NCBI RefSeq assembly: GCF_943734655.1
Contig: NC_071355.1
Span: 58,899,449-58,963,448, forward strand
DNA: 64,000 nucleotides
Source of the DNA: Sabethes cyaneus
Taxonomy: Eukaryota; Arthropoda; Insecta; Diptera; Culicidae
Direction of reading: 5' to 3'
Shown: piece by piece, positions 31,467 through 43,806 of the stretch
Numbering within the stretch: position 1 is the stretch's first letter
Layout of the letters: each line of letters begins with the position of its first letter
Translations under genes and position numbers: made by a program
Notes under the pieces: model-generated
What the model saw: the letters and a program-made list of their open reading frames with translations, nothing else
What the model was told of the DNA's origin: nothing
The model's database searches: none

Positions 31467-34400
31467 ATGTTGAGCAAGATATTCCTGTTCTTCGTAGCTT
31501 TGCGACTTGCCTCAGTGTTTGTTGTCAGGACGTGGTTTGTTCCAGATGAGTACTGGCAAAGTCTGGAAGTTGCCCATCGTCTTGCGTTCGGGTAAGTTTT
31601 GAATCGAATCCTAAAGTAAAGTCACGAATCTAATCTCACCACGAGTTCATGCGCTGTTTTAAAATGAATCGGTTCATGAAATTTGAAATATTCATCAAAC
31701 CGGGGGTGCCTCGAGTGTTTGTTAATGTGTATCCTATCGTAATCATGTCCTCATTACCAGCAAGGCAAAGTAAGAGCGCTTACAGAGTGCACGCGAGTAT
31801 GAAGCGAAGCGACTTCGCTACCATGTCGCCAATGCCGCAGTCCTACTTCGAGCAAAAAATGTTCTGAGCATATACGTAACTGCAAAATCGCGTCGCTTCG
31901 TAGGTCGGTAGCACTCCGGTGGTCCCTTAAAGCCTTGGTCCTACATTTCGCATTCGAAATTTGTCCTGTTTTTTATTCGACAGACTGCGGGCAGTGCTAT
32001 TAGTGTACAGTACAGTACAATTGAAAGGCTATTGATACGATCCTATTGACTCTTGCTGCCCCCCCCCCAGGCGAGATTCAAGTGGTTTGTTAGAAGATTG
32101 TCGAGGCCAACAGCACGTGGTTAGAAACAGGTAGCGGCTTTTATCTGATGGCTTCCGCTGAAGGTTCAATCTAATCACAATAATTTGCTTTACTAGCATT
32201 TATCCAGTGTATGCGAACTCTACTTTGACGTATGTAACCAAAGCAGAAGTTACCAGACTAAAAACGAAACGTGGTTCTAACTTAGCTCAAATGGCAAACA
32301 ACATCGAAACGTCGGGCATAGATACAAATTATTGTTGACTTTAACTGCCCATTTGTTGGTTCTCATCTACTTGGAATTTGGCAACTGTAAACAACCGCAA
32401 AACAATAAAATATATACATTTTATCTGTAGTCTACGATAAGATTTAAATAGCGATAAAAATTTATTGGATAAAATTCGATGATATTTGTAAGCGAGCAAC
32501 GATGACAGAACGATGAATAGAGGCATCACGTTTTGAGGTCACTGCTGTACCCAGGTAACCAATAAGCATTTCCAATGCAATTTAAATGCAAGCCAATAAG
32601 CATTTAAGTTGCCTTAAATGTTACTTAAATGCTATTTTGGCAAATTATGCGGCTACTTTACTGCTAGCCCTCTTATAGTGCTGGCAATGCTTATTTGCAG
32701 CTAGTTACCGACAAGAAGAATTTAAATAGAATTGTTGATGCGAATTTACACAGGTATGCAGTCAGAATTCTGATAAACAGCAACCTACAGTATAAAACGC
32801 CTGGGATGCTAATAAACGATTGATTTACTGCTTATACTAATGCTTATTGGTTACCTGGGTAGTATCTTGTATGATTCGACCACTCATTGTATTGCACTTT
32901 GAATTCGGTTTTTATTTTTTTGCTAAAAAATACTCCTAAATTTGAGTAAATGTAATGCAACTCGTTGGAAACGGAATGAATTTTTAGAATTGAGAAGATC
33001 GCTATGAAATTTGATATTCTATTTTCCATTTCTTATTTTTAGGTATGGACACCTCACTTGGGAGTGGACCAAAGGCATCCGGAGTTACGTGTACCCGTCG
33101 GTTATAGCCCTATTGTACAAACTACTTGCGGTGGTGAAACTGGACAATGTGGAGTTGCTTGTGTTACTGCCTCGTGTACTTCAGGCTCTTCTGTCAGCAT
33201 ACTCCGATTATAGGTTCTATATTTGGTCGAACAAAAGCAAGTGGTCAACATTCGTGTTGGCGACATCGTGGTTTTGGTTTTATACCGCTTCGCGTACGCT
33301 TTCGAATACACTGGAAACATCTTTGACCGTCATCGCTCTCAGTTATTTCCCTTGGGCTGCTAGGGAGAGTACCAGTTTCTTGTGGCCGGTAGCATTGTCT
33401 GTATTCATCCGGCCAACATCAGCGATTCCATGGATTCCGCTATGCTTGTATCATGTGAAAAAGTCCACATACCCTGTTTGGGAACTACTGCTTAAGCGAT
33501 ACCTTGTTATTGGGCTTATTGTGGGAATCTGCACTGTAGCTGTTGATAGTTTTCTCCATGGATCACTTCTGCTGTCTCCGTATGAATTTTTACAGTTCAA
33601 TATCCTGAAAGGCATAGGTAGCTTCTATGGTGAACATCCCTGGTATTGGTATGCTAACATAGGATTGCCAACTATTTTGGGAATTGGAACACTACCGTTT
33701 TTATTTGCCGCTGTTGAAACAATACGAAACAGACAAGTTTACCTTGAACGTTCAGTGTTGCTTGTAGCTATTGCTTTTACGTTGGCAGTATACTCTCTAT
33801 TACCACACAAGGAATTCCGCTTCTTGCTCCAGATTTTACCACTCTGCTTGTACGTTTCTGGAGACTACCTGTCGCGATGGAGCAGAAAGGCATCTGGGTA
33901 TAATTATTTCTTACATCTAGTAGCATTCTAAATATTAAAATATGTTCTATTTCAGCAAATTCGTTTGGTTTGCGGCAATTGTGCTGTTGATTGGCAATCT
34001 TGTACCAGCAGGTTATCTTAGTTTTGTTCATCAGCGAGGTGCCCTGGACGTCATGTCTTCCTTGCAAACTGTAGTGCGCAACTACCGGGACGAGTTTGGT
34101 CAGCCTGCAAAAATAATCTTCCTTCTTCCCTGCCACTCAACACCTTTTCAAAGTCACATACATCATAATACCACCATGCGTTTTCTACGCTGTGAACCAA
34201 ACTTCAACAATGATGAACATTATCTGGATGAAGCAGATACTTTCTACAAAGATCCTACGAGCTGGATTCGCAAGAATCTCCCAGTTCATCCCAGAAGCGC
34301 TTTACCGACGCATGTTATTGCGTTCGATACGCTGGAACCGAAGATAAAAGATTTTCTTTCAAGTTATAAACAAAAAGAATCGTTCTTCCACTCAGATTAT

Positions 34401-34538
34401 ACTACTGACAGAATTGGAGCTAACATTGTTGTTTACGAACGCGTCGATCCTGCCAAAGGTACCACAACTACTCCCGTACCACCAACGCAGCAAGAGCCGC
34501 TTGAGCAGCAACCTGCCGAGCAAGAAAACGACGGCTAG
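31467..34538 (+). CDS. PIGB: GPI mannosyltransferase 3 (PIG-B)
   Basis: Exons 31467-31591, 33043-33897 and 33956-34538 give 520 residues. It adds the third mannose to the GPI anchor precursor in the ER lumen using dolichol-phosphate mannose. It is a multipass GT-C enzyme: the luminal acidic motif FVPDEYWQSLEVAH is at about 27-40, followed by GYGHLTWEWTKGIRSY and the later SLLPHKEFRFLLQILP. The soluble end has HQRGALDVMSSLQ and LPCHSTPFQSH. It ends with a Gln/Glu/Pro-rich tail. Intron 1 is 1451 bases and holds a SINE piece and a MITE; intron 2 is 58 bases. Confidence 0.95.
31985..32115 (-). mobile_element. SINE fragment in PIGB intron 1
   Basis: Read on the minus strand it shows a GAATCTCGCCTGG-like B-box region, a C/G homopolymer run, then GTCAATAGGATCGTAT, matching the middle of the SINE at 40296-40514. 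Confidence 0.6.
32548..32861. mobile_element. MITE with CCCAGGTAACC ends in PIGB intron 1
   Basis: Perfect 20-bp inverted ends CCCAGGTAACCAATAAGCAT are bounded by TA on each side (32548-32549 and 32860-32861). Total with TA is 314 bp. Internal copies of the AATAAGCATTT motif are present. A truncated relative lies near 6136. Confidence 0.88.
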
Positions 34539-35173
34539 CTGCAAGCTCAAATCTATTAATAGACTTAAGATTTCGTGTGCATTTGACTGGTTTTAATTTC
34601 AATCATAATTTTAATGAATTATAGTATGTGGTTACATGTTTACTTAGGTTTCTTAGATGTGACTAGTAACCCCTGCAAAAAGTGAGGCAATAACGAATTT
34701 TAGGTGTAAAATTTAGTTATTTGGTAGACAGTAGTGTATAAGATTATTGTCGTACTTTATTTCTCTTCGGTATCATGAAAGCTTTCTTTAGAAAAGAATC
34801 GTTTTGCTCTGAACGGGCTACACCATGTGTAATAAATAATACAAAAATTAAGTATGATTTAATCTACATTAATGATTTAATTAAGGTAATCTATGATAGC
34901 TGATGACTGCACAATAAGGACAGCTATCACTTAACGTCCTTATAGAAAAAAATGTAGTTTAGATGAATGTTAACTGTATTCGTATTTACGACTCAAGGTA
35001 AAGTTTCCCTATCATACAAGTGGAATTATTGTGCAGTCACACCTTATAAGTTTTCTATCTTTTTTTAATCCTGAGCCTTGCTTGAAGAGTTTACCATGTT
35101 TTACTGAATAAAGTGTTCATATTTTAATGATCTAATTTTGTAACGATTTTTTTTATTTTATCACAATCCTGTA
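34539..35173. other. PIGB 3' region
   Basis: Candidate polyadenylation signals lie near 34828 (AATAAATAAT) and 35106 (GAATAAAG). No gene seen. Confidence 0.45.
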
Positions 35174-35370
35174 ATGCTGCCCGCCTAGTTAGCTCCGGGG
35201 TACGGTGCTGGTCTAACAAGCCAGTCATCGTGGGTCCGAATCTCGACTGGGCGGTGCCGCTATTGAGTCAATAGGATCTTTACACTAGCCCCGTAGTTTT
35301 CTTGTACTCGAACAACCGGCTGCGAAGTCTGTCGATGAAGAAGGGTCAAGTTCTTAAGGACGTTAATACT
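35174..35370 (+). mobile_element. tRNA-derived SINE, copy 1
   Basis: The start TAGTTAGCTCCGGGGTACGG resembles an A box, and GTGGGTCCGAATCTCGACTG resembles a B box 30-40 bases further on. The body (GTCAATAGGAT..., CGGCTGCGAAGTCTGTCG, GGTCAAGTT) matches 40296-40514. No clear tail repeat remains. Confidence 0.75.
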
Positions 35371-35387
35371 CATGGCGTAGCTTCCCA

Positions 35388-35741
35388 GGGCTTGTTCGTT
35401 CACTTTGACTCATTTGACAGTACCGTCTCAGCCGAACAAAATTTGACAAAGTTGTGCATGGAACTTTTGTAGAACTAGTTATCATCTTCAATTTTACTAC
35501 ATAAAGTTTTGCTGTGTCTGTTGTAGTATCGATGCTACGATGCTGAGCATTCATTTAGTCACTAATAAGGTACTAGTATTGTAGCACCCTAAATACGAAA
35601 GATACTGTAAAATTTTATTCAGCAAAATTGTAGATAATAATTGGTTCTACAAATGTCCCATATATAACTTTGTTAAATTGCTCGACTGACTGTACTGTCA
35701 AATGAATCAACATTGAGTCAAAGTGAATGAACAAGCCCTGG
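35388..35741. mobile_element. 354-bp MITE with CAGGGCTTG ends
   Basis: CAGGGCTTGTTCGTTCACTT and its counterpart at the right end pair over about 35-45 bp through GACTCA and TTTGACAGTAC. CAGGG ends suggest hAT, but no 8-bp duplication was found. Confidence 0.75.
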
Positions 35742-36677
35742 TGATGCTGGTTCCACGATTAGGCTAAAGTACTGTAAATCCGAATTTCCCCTATGAGGAA
35801 TAGATTTTAAATTAAATTTTATAGGGACGGCGATCGTGCACCGCACACTGTCCTGTCGTAATGCTCCATGCCATAGTGGCCATTTTTTTATTGTTATTTA
35901 ATGTGGTTTTAACCAATTGGTCATTCACCACGCTATAGTGGCCATTGTTGAGAGTATATTCAGAATTTAGGTAATTTTTGTTTGTTAATCCCGATTGTAC
36001 AAGATCGTTTCAAGCTTAGCCAGCAGAAGAAACTTCTAGTATTTACCGATCTTCGGCTTAGCAACCTCCAACTGATTCTTTTATGTTAGAAAACAACAGA
36101 CCTCAGAGTGAATAATGGCTCTGGTATGTCCATTGTATTTGAGGTGAATGATCTTGCACAAAAGATATTCTGCAGCTAGATGCGCTGAAGGCTGATCCTC
36201 ATCTAGTGTGTAGTGTTGTTACCGTTATGAGGTCTATTTAGGTCACCAATCTATTACATGTTGGAAACACTGCAATAAAACTTTGAAGGATCCCTCTCAG
36301 CCCGGTGTCACCAATACACTCTCGCATATGATTTGACAGTACCCCCATACTGATGGGCCCCTCGGTGCTGGGCCCCAAACAACAATGGCGGCTCCATAGA
36401 ATTTCTATGAAGTGATTTCCCGCCCAGTGCTTTTGACGTTTAGATTTTAGTCATAGAAAAATGGCGATGTGCCGGAGGGTCGATCCCTCTGCTTTTCAGT
36501 GTTCATCGCACCTGAGTGAACCGTGTGAATTAGTTCTGTCAGTTTCTCAACAAAGAGCTGTCAAAACAATAAACCCTTTATGTGACCGAATCGTGGCAGT
36601 AGGAAGGCAGAATTAGGATTCTGGTTGCAATAAAATAAAAGTTTTCATAATTGTGAATTACAGCTATATAGAATATT
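35742..36677. other. Intergenic upstream of INTS10
   Basis: It contains a block (36125-36195) related to 11880-11960 and the presumed INTS10 promoter. No gene recognised. Confidence 0.45.
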
Positions 36678-38700
36678 ATGGAGGTGCTTTCCAGTGAAAA
36701 ATATTTGATTGCACGTGCTAAACAGACGTCTGATCCATACACGGCAAAAGCTTGGATTATTGCTGCCAAAACCTTATTCCCGAACGACTTTGGGGTTCAG
36801 TTCGAGGCATACGAAATAGAAAAAAATGGTAAAAATTTTGAGGAAGCAGCAAAATGTTTGAGTTATATGTAAGTGATTGGTTTTCCGTGATCTGTACACT
36901 GTATAGTCAAATTAATAAGAATAAAAAACCCAAACCCTTTTCAGAATTATGACATTCCAAAACGCTCATCAAACACCGGCTAGTTTGCTGAATGAAATTT
37001 CTCTAATGACTGCGGCGCTGCGAGTACCGGAAGGAACGACAACTCCAGAGCAGGAGTTCTACGTAAAAATGTTCCAATATATTTCGTGTGAAGTGCAGCA
37101 TAAGATTCTATTGCTTACCGCTGCTCATTCCAACAACAATCTGGATCATTGCAGGTTAATAGTGCTGTTGTTAAAACGTTTTCCTCAAGCCGTTCCTACG
37201 CACGCAGTAAGCTGAACCTTGAATTCGAAAACAAACTGTTCTGTAATTTCGTCTGTCCAATTTCAGCCCCGTTTGATTGATACCCTAGTACAAAACATCG
37301 CTATTCCTAGTTTCAAAGAGATGCTCGTTCAGGAAGCCATTCCGTTGATATTCAATCGTCCACCAGATTTACACAACAAATTGGTTCATCAGATAATGGC
37401 TATTTGCTTCGAATATTACCTCAACCAGATGCTGGTAGAATCCGAGGATAAAGGTCGCTTAGTGACTGATTGCTGGCGTAAAATTTTTGAAACAATGGAA
37501 TTTTGCGGAAAGATTCTGAAATGGGAGCCATTTGTGCCGTACAAGAAGGGCTGGAGTAAGGATATCTATTGGCAAAAGATTATACAGATAGTGCAATCGG
37601 CGCCACCGCGGCCCTCCGAGAATAAACAGATTTTGTTTTGTGCAACGATTGTGTTCGTACTCTCACTTCAAGAGTACATAAACTTTTCACGCCTCAAAGG
37701 TAAAGATGGTGAAATTGAGGTAGTTTTGGTGGATGGTTTAAAAGATATAAAACTAGATCTGAAGCGGAGACAGCTGGAACCTGTTTTGGAAATTCCGCAG
37801 GTGATTGTAAATGGGCCCGTCAATCCAGATGCACCCAATTGCCTTGTTACGTCCTATAACTGCTGGCAATTGTTGCACTCAAATGAGATTCTTAAGGCTG
37901 ATTTTACACAACTGATAATTTGCATTCCAGCATTATCTCTTTGGATTCAAAAATTTCTTATGGACCTCTCGGTATATGTGGGTCAACACGAGGAGACCCA
38001 TTCGTTACTACAATCGCCGAATGTTCGCAGCATGAGTCAGCTGGAAAAGAATGTTCGCCTTCTTGGTTTGGCCCTTGCTCAAGGTAACATTAACGTGCAC
38101 TTGTTCGAGCTGATGAGTAATATAGTGCAAAACTTGCCAGCCACTAATGGTACCTATTTGCAAAGCATATCGCTTTCTCCGGCTTCTAGAGTACTAATGC
38201 TGATGCCGTTGACGAAGCGTTCTATTCTCCACTACATTGTGCAGGTCCTTATTACTCTGCTAAAAGCCAAGTTAGGCGATCCGGATTGTTCTAGTGCGCT
38301 GATGGGTAACCTTCTGGTTTTGTGTCAGCTTAATTGGCCGCATGAGTCGACCATCGTCGAAATTATCTTCGAGATCATCAAATCGCGGCGACAATTTAGC
38401 TACCTGCTCTTTACCAGTTACATCATTAATGTGGAAATTGTCGAAGAATTTATGTACCTCTGGCAGAAATGCCCTGAAATAAAGCTGGAATTTGCCCTTC
38501 CGCAGTCTGCCGGTGGTTTAACGGCGCCCGGTGGTTCCCGTCGAATTGGTACACGTGGTTCGGATCGCGGTGTGAAGGAGGACTTTAAGCAGGTCATACG
38601 ACAACAAATCGCACGCTGCAACGAGGACTTGGATGATTTGATTGCACAGTTTCTACAGCAACAGCATTTGGCCCTACTGCAGAACATTTTCGAAAAGTAA
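36678..38700 (+). CDS. INTS10: Integrator complex subunit 10
   Basis: Exons 36678-36868, 36945-37206 and 37267-38700, with introns of 76 and 60 bases, give 628 residues (human 710). INTS10 belongs to the INTS10-13-14(-15) module of Integrator, which processes snRNA 3' ends and attenuates RNA polymerase II. The N-terminus (AKAWIIAAKTLFPNDFGVQF) and helical repeats match the family, and FTQLIICIPALSLWIQKFLM lies mid-protein. The C-terminal part carries NVEIVEEFMYLWQKCP and GVKEDFKQVIRQQIARCNED. The regions that are longer in vertebrates (between about residues 230 and 300) are short here. An AATAAA lies at about 38791. Confidence 0.92.
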
Positions 38701-39534
38701 GATTTATGCTGTCGACTGGATCTCTAGAATGGTTTGTTCCATAGTTTTAGCTAACACTGGGAAATTGTGTTTATCCGGATTTTTAAGAGAATAAAGTAAG
38801 ATAGGCCATAGGATTTATTTGTAGAGTTCTGTTCTGCGACATTATTTAAGGTATGTAAAGACCTTTCTAATATCTATTGAGACATTTATAAAAAACATTG
38901 CATAGTGCTTATTCGTCGATTGTTTTGATTTGATTGGTTTCGTTGGTGAAAGAAACTTGTCACAAATTCAAAATTCATCAGGTGTAACATAGTTTTTCTG
39001 ACTTTTATTTTAAGTCTTTCACTGTGGAAAATTTAGTAGAAACCATTTGTTTGTGCGATGGATTTTGCTACCGGTGCCGGGACGATGTGATCTTGTTTAT
39101 TTGGTAAGATACTATTTCTTCGCTTAACGGAATTATACGCAAGAATACCAGTTATTATCATTATATACGACTGAAAATCAACTTGAGCGGTCTTTATTAA
39201 GCTTTAGTTACGATTCCGAATTTGTTAAGAGTTATTTATGATAATTTTCGGTTATTGATGTACACCAGAGAAAAAATTCCTGCCTTCTAAAACCCCCACA
39301 TGCCAAATTTGGTTCCATTTGCTTGATTTGTTAGAGTTTTGAGCTAATTTGAGCTTCATTTAAGCAGCCCCCCTCTCACGCCCTCCATAATATTGCTCTC
39401 TTACCCCCACCATAATATTGCTGGTCATTTTATCTATCCAACGACATATAAATTGTTTAGTTTCGTTCAGTAGTTATTACCATTTTAAATCTTTCCTTCA
39501 AACGCTGCACTTCTATTTTCGTTTTACCAAAGTG
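38701..39534. other. INTS10 3' region and repeat debris
   Basis: 39260-39420 is related to 17400-17540 (CCAAATTTGGTTCCATTTGC). No gene seen. Confidence 0.45.
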
Positions 39535-40775
39535 CTACCCAGTCCCAGTAAAATAAACAAAGACGTAATCCTACGTCAAAAGCACCAAAAGGAGGACAGA
39601 GATCGTGAAGAATTAGAACAACTGTTTCGAGCTCATAACATGCGCAAGTTTTACGAGAAGGTGAACCAATCTCGTAAGGACTACACACCGAAACTTGACA
39701 TGTGTAGGGACGGGGGGAGAATCTAATCACAAACAAGCACGAGGGGATCGACAGGTTAAAGCAAGTCTTCGATGAACACCTCAATGGCAAAGTTGCAGAA
39801 GGAGGCGAAACGGAAGTTAATCTAGGAATACATGTGGAAGACAGTAATATCTCAACACGTGATCTCCAAGAAGTCAACCGAGAAATCGGGTTGCTGAAGA
39901 TCAACAAAGTCACTGGAAAGGACCGCCTACCGGCAGAGCTTTATATACATGGTCGAGAAACGCTGGCAACGGCTCTACATTGGGTAATTTCCAGGATTTG
40001 GAAAGAGGAGAAGCTACCGGAGGAATGGATGGAAGGTGTGATTTGTTCCATCTACTCTAAATTTGTTTCGACTGCTGCAACTATCCGGCATAACACTGAT
40101 TAACGATTTCTACAAGGTACTCTCCCAGATACTGTTACGCCGGCTGTCACCGATAGCATAAGGTTACATAGGGAATTATCAAACGAGTTTTATGGGGGCT
40201 CCTCCGGGCCAAATTTTCACTATCAGACAGATTCCACAGAAATGTCGGGAGTACAACGTGCTTATTGATTTCAAAGCAGTATACGATACAGTCAAGCCTC
40301 CCAGTTGGCTTCGAGGTATGACGCTGACCTAATAAGCCAGTCGTCGTATGTTCGAATCTCGACTGGGAGAGGCTGTTAGAGTCAATAGGATCGTAGCAAC
40401 TGGCCCTGCAATTGTCCTGCACTCTAACAGCTGGCTGCGAAGTCTGTCGTATAATAACAGAAGGTCAAGTTTCGATAACGGAATGCAGCACCTAGGCTTT
40501 GCTTTGCTTTGCTTTATACGATACAGTCAATCGAGACCAACTATGGGACATAATGCATGAATACGATTTTTTGCATAAACTGATGCGACTGATCAGAGCT
40601 ACATTGGATCGAGTAATATCTTTTGTGTGCATCTCGGGGACATCCTCGAGTCCGAACGACGAACTAGAAGTCGTAGATGAATTCGTGTATTTGGGATCGC
40701 TGGTGACCGCGGACAACAACACTAGTAAGGAGATCTAGCGGTGCAAGCAGGAAATCGGGTCTACTTTGCCCTTCG
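39535..40775 (+). mobile_element. RTE-clade retrotransposon fragment, split by a SINE
   Basis: The plus strand shows a REELEQLFRAHNMRKFYEKV linker, then an RT start (KVTGKDRLPAELYIHGRETL, 39910-39965), LPEEWMEGVICSIY, FYKVLSQILLRRLSPI and DFKAVYDTV (to 40295). A SINE (40296-40514) separates this from DTVNRDQLWDIMHEY (40515-40562). The central RT with the catalytic FADD box is deleted, joining the next block to VVDEFVYLGSLVTADNN (40673-40720). Stops near 39724 and 40100 confirm decay. Confidence 0.85.
40296..40514 (+). mobile_element. tRNA-derived SINE with 16-bp target duplication
   Basis: 219 bp between exact copies of TATACGATACAGTCAA (40280-40295 and 40515-40530). It has a B-box-like TATGTTCGAATCTCGACTGG, a body, and a 3' tail of GCTTT repeats (40496-40514). 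Related copies lie at 35174-35370, 31985-32115 (minus) and 14338-14395 (minus). Confidence 0.9.
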
Positions 40776-40781
40776 TAAAAC

Positions 40782-41086
40782 CACAGACTAACAGACGTAA
40801 CACTGAAACTTCATTCCATCGCCAATAAAAACGATCATTTCAAATTTTCACTTAAGTCAAGACTCAAACAACAGTCGCTGCGCGAGAACATCGCTTGCCT
40901 GTGCTGGCGCTGTTGTCAGTTAATATACAAGCAAATTTATAGCATTGCTAAATTTATAGCGACCTGCTCTGAGCAGCGCGAAGACTGCACCAGGTGATGC
41001 TAGTGTTTTTTCTAAGTTTTAGGCGTGTCGTTGAAACGATGTTTTGTTAGAAAATTTGTTCGAAGAGTTACGTCCGTTAGTCTGTG
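40782..41086. mobile_element. 305-bp MITE with 7-bp target duplication, copy 1
   Basis: Inverted ends CACAGACTAACAGACGTAAC and complement (one or two mismatches) are flanked by an exact 7-bp repeat GTAAAAC (40775-40781 and 41087-41093). The same 305-bp element occurs inverted at 47832-48136 with its own 7-bp duplication. No coding capacity. CA...TG ends with 7-8 bp duplications recall P-superfamily elements (inference). Confidence 0.92.
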
Positions 41087-41106
41087 GTAAAACGTTACGA
41101 TCAAGA

Positions 41107-41375
41107 ATAGACCAAATCAAGGTGACGTCATCTGGCAGATACTGGCGCCCTTGTTTACAAACAGACCGTAGAATCCAAAAAAGTTTCAGCTGTTTAAACG
41201 GCAAGTTTGTTGTTTAAGTCGAGTTTAAACAGCATTGAGACTAAATTTAAAAGCCATTATGCCTGTAAAATGTTAAAATACACGCTACATTCCCTATAAA
41301 CGGAAAAGAAAGTTTTCCAAAATGTAAACAAGGGCGCCACTATCTGTCAATTGACGGTATGATGATTTGGTCTAT
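41107..41375. mobile_element. 269-bp MITE, first of a direct pair
   Basis: Ends ATAGACCAAATCA and TGATTTGGTCTAT. Inverted pairing continues as GGCGCCCTTGTTTACA and TGTAAACAAGGGCGCC. TA at each end would be the duplication. The next copy follows after only 25 bases. Confidence 0.85.
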
Positions 41376-41400
41376 TGTACGCCGCCGTACGAAACTGACA

Positions 41401-41669
41401 ATAGACCAAATCAAGATGACGTCATCTGGCAGATGCTGGCGCCCTTGTTTACAAACAGACCGCAGAATCCAAAAAAGTTTCAACTGTTTAAACAGCAAGT
41501 TTGTTGTTTAAACCGAGTTTAAACAGCATTAGGACTAAATCTAAAAGCCATTATGCCTGTAAAATGTTAAAAAACACGCTACATTCGCTATAAACGGAAA
41601 GGAAAGTTTTCTAAAATGTAAACAAGGGCGCCAGTATCTGTCAATTGACGGTATGATGATTTGGTCTAT
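41401..41669. mobile_element. 269-bp MITE, second of a direct pair
   Basis: Same length and orientation as 41107-41375 with a few base differences (for example GTTTCAACTG for GTTTCAGCTG). The 25-base spacer TGTACGCC...GACA is not part of the element. Confidence 0.85.
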
Positions 41670-41719
41670 AGGGTCCCAAATTTATGCATGCACAAATTTC
41701 TGTATTTGTGGCAGTTCTG

Positions 41720-41995
41720 GTTACTGGTTATTATACCAGTAGTCCTTTATGGACTTGAAGCTGTGACGGATGCCGGACGGCAGTGCGGCGAAAACAGTCC
41801 CTTCAATAACCCCACCAGCACCAGGAACAGTGGGGCTCAATGTACAAAAAGGCTCAAGCAGGTAGAAAGTGATTTGCGACTGGAAAATTGGCGACGACGA
41901 GCTCAAGATCGAGTTGTATGGAGACGACTGCTTGAAACAGCACGAGCTACCCTGGCTATGTGTTGCCTACGACGTCCTGTAAAAATACGATTATC
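41720..41995 (+). mobile_element. Probable RTE C-terminal remnant
   Basis: VVLYGLEAVTDAG and QVESDLRLENWRRRAQDRVV resemble the tail region of RTE reverse transcriptases (compare 50755-51130). Short and degenerate. Confidence 0.5.
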
Positions 41996-42269
41996 AAACG
42001 TTATGTACCTTTTTCTCGGAAACTAATCAACTCCAATACAAACTTTTTTTATCTTGTTGGTAGACGTTTGGAGAGAGTTTTATAACTTATGAGCTTCGTT
42101 AAAGTACCACAGATTGAAAAAAAAGATCTGAAAAATTTCTGGTTGTGTTTTGTATACAAAATTCAAAAGTTATAAAAGTCTTCTCGAAACTTCTATGAAT
42201 GATGTCCAAAGAAAAAAATGAAAAAGAGAAGTTTACTTCCTTTGTGTGTAAGTTGTTTTGATCGAAAGC

Positions 42270-43010
42270 CTATTATGAACAGAAAGGCTTAGTTATGTAA
42301 ACAGAAAGAAAAGGCATGTGAAGCATGTTTTTACTCCGCAACACCTTTCCTTCAAATACGGCTAGTGCACGTATGTCCTCCGTAAGCAAAGTTACTGTAT
42401 CAAGTCCGTAGAGGACTACCCGTCTGATTTGCGTTTTGTACATCGTCAGCTTTGTGCGGCGGCGCATGCTCCCAGATCGAAGCATCTTGCGGAGGGAAAA
42501 GTAAGCGCGTTTTCCAGCTTGAATGCGTCGTTGGATCTCCTCTCTCGTATTATTGTCGGCGGTGATCAGAGATTCCAAACATACGAACTCATCAACCACG
42601 CGAACTCGACAGTGCACAATTAGTTTAAATTCAGTTCCGTGGAACTTTCTTGCTGATTAGTAGTGTATATCAAGTGTATGTTGAGCTAAATGCTTTAAGA
42701 AGTGGTGTGAGTACTTCATAGATACTTCAAAGCTATTAGGAAGCTACAAGAAGTTCTGAAGTGATATCGAGGTCGTCTGCGAAGGCTAGGAGTTGGTTAC
42801 TCTTGTTAAAGATCGTTCCTCTCGTTTCGATGCCGGGTCACACCTGCAATAGCGATATTGAATAACATACAGGACAGTCCATCCCTTTGCCGCAACCCTC
42901 TGCGCGATTCGATAGGACTCGAGAGTGTTCCTGAAACGCGCACGTAGCACATCACTCGCTCCAAAGTAGCTTTGATCAGCCGCGTTGATCAATGGAGATA
43001 TTTTTTTTTC
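42270..43010 (-). mobile_element. RTE-clade fragment
   Basis: On the minus strand 43000-42790 is a degraded RT piece (FGASDVLRARFRNTLESYRI, CYVIQYR-like DGLSCMLFNI region in another frame). 42617-42300 reads VVDEFVCLESLITADNNTRE, RRRTKLTMYKTQIRRVVLYG and DIRALAVFEGKVLRS. The central part is deleted. Confidence 0.75.
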
Positions 43011-43806
43011 GGAGTAATACAAATAATGCCTTTAGTTTTATTTCAAAAAACTTAGAGGCAAGTTATCCTGCGATAATTCCTTACATTCCCACGATTATCA
43101 TTTTTTAATTCTGAAAACAAAAATTACTGCATACTATCAAGGTTGCAAACCTTTTTGAAAGTGCAGTAGCAATAGGTGTACCAAGAGCAAGACTCATCTC
43201 TGCTTTACCGGACGAAAATGCGCCACTATCCTTCTATCCCATTCAGATATAAGCTTGGTTTACCTTTTTATTATAACCGTCTTTTCATTTGCGTTGCGGA
43301 ACTCACTGGAATTAAAATGCCGTGTGCTTATTCTAGCGTGTCTGTCTACCTTCTCAAATATGCATTCGATCACTGCTCCGAAAGTGGATAAAATATATTA
43401 TCCCTTTTCACGGCGCTCTGCACTTGAAGGAAATCGCCCTACTACATAAGCTCGTAGCGAAATGGCACTCGAAGGTTTGTTTTAATTAAATTAGATACAC
43501 TTTCAGCTAAAACTTTATGCTTTTTGTTAAACTCTTGAGCAACTCAAAAATTGTTTATAACAAACAAACAACAACACAATTCGTCACATCACCAGGGGAA
43601 TCTGGTATGAAGTAATCTGACGCTACTCGCATAACAGTCATATTTTCTATGGATTTTTCTATATAAATGGGACTGCTATGCGAGGATCGGCAGTAATAGT
43701 ATTGGAGCATTGGTAAACAGATATTTTTTTAGTGTTAGCAAATTTTATGTTATAGGTACTTAGGTACATTACACAGAAACATTTTTTGAATTACATTTTG
43801 GACTCT
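43011..43806. other. GR-A 3' flank
   Basis: No gene or clear repeat recognised; it lies between RTE debris and the terminal exon of GR-A. Confidence 0.4.

Noticed and set aside
35174..35240. Possible tRNA gene (A- and B-box-like motifs)
   Set aside because: No cloverleaf I could draw; the same sequence recurs as the head of a SINE.
35388..35741. 8-bp target duplication for the CAGGGCTTG MITE
   Set aside because: Flanks TAGCTTCC and GTGATGCT do not match; hAT assignment was left open.
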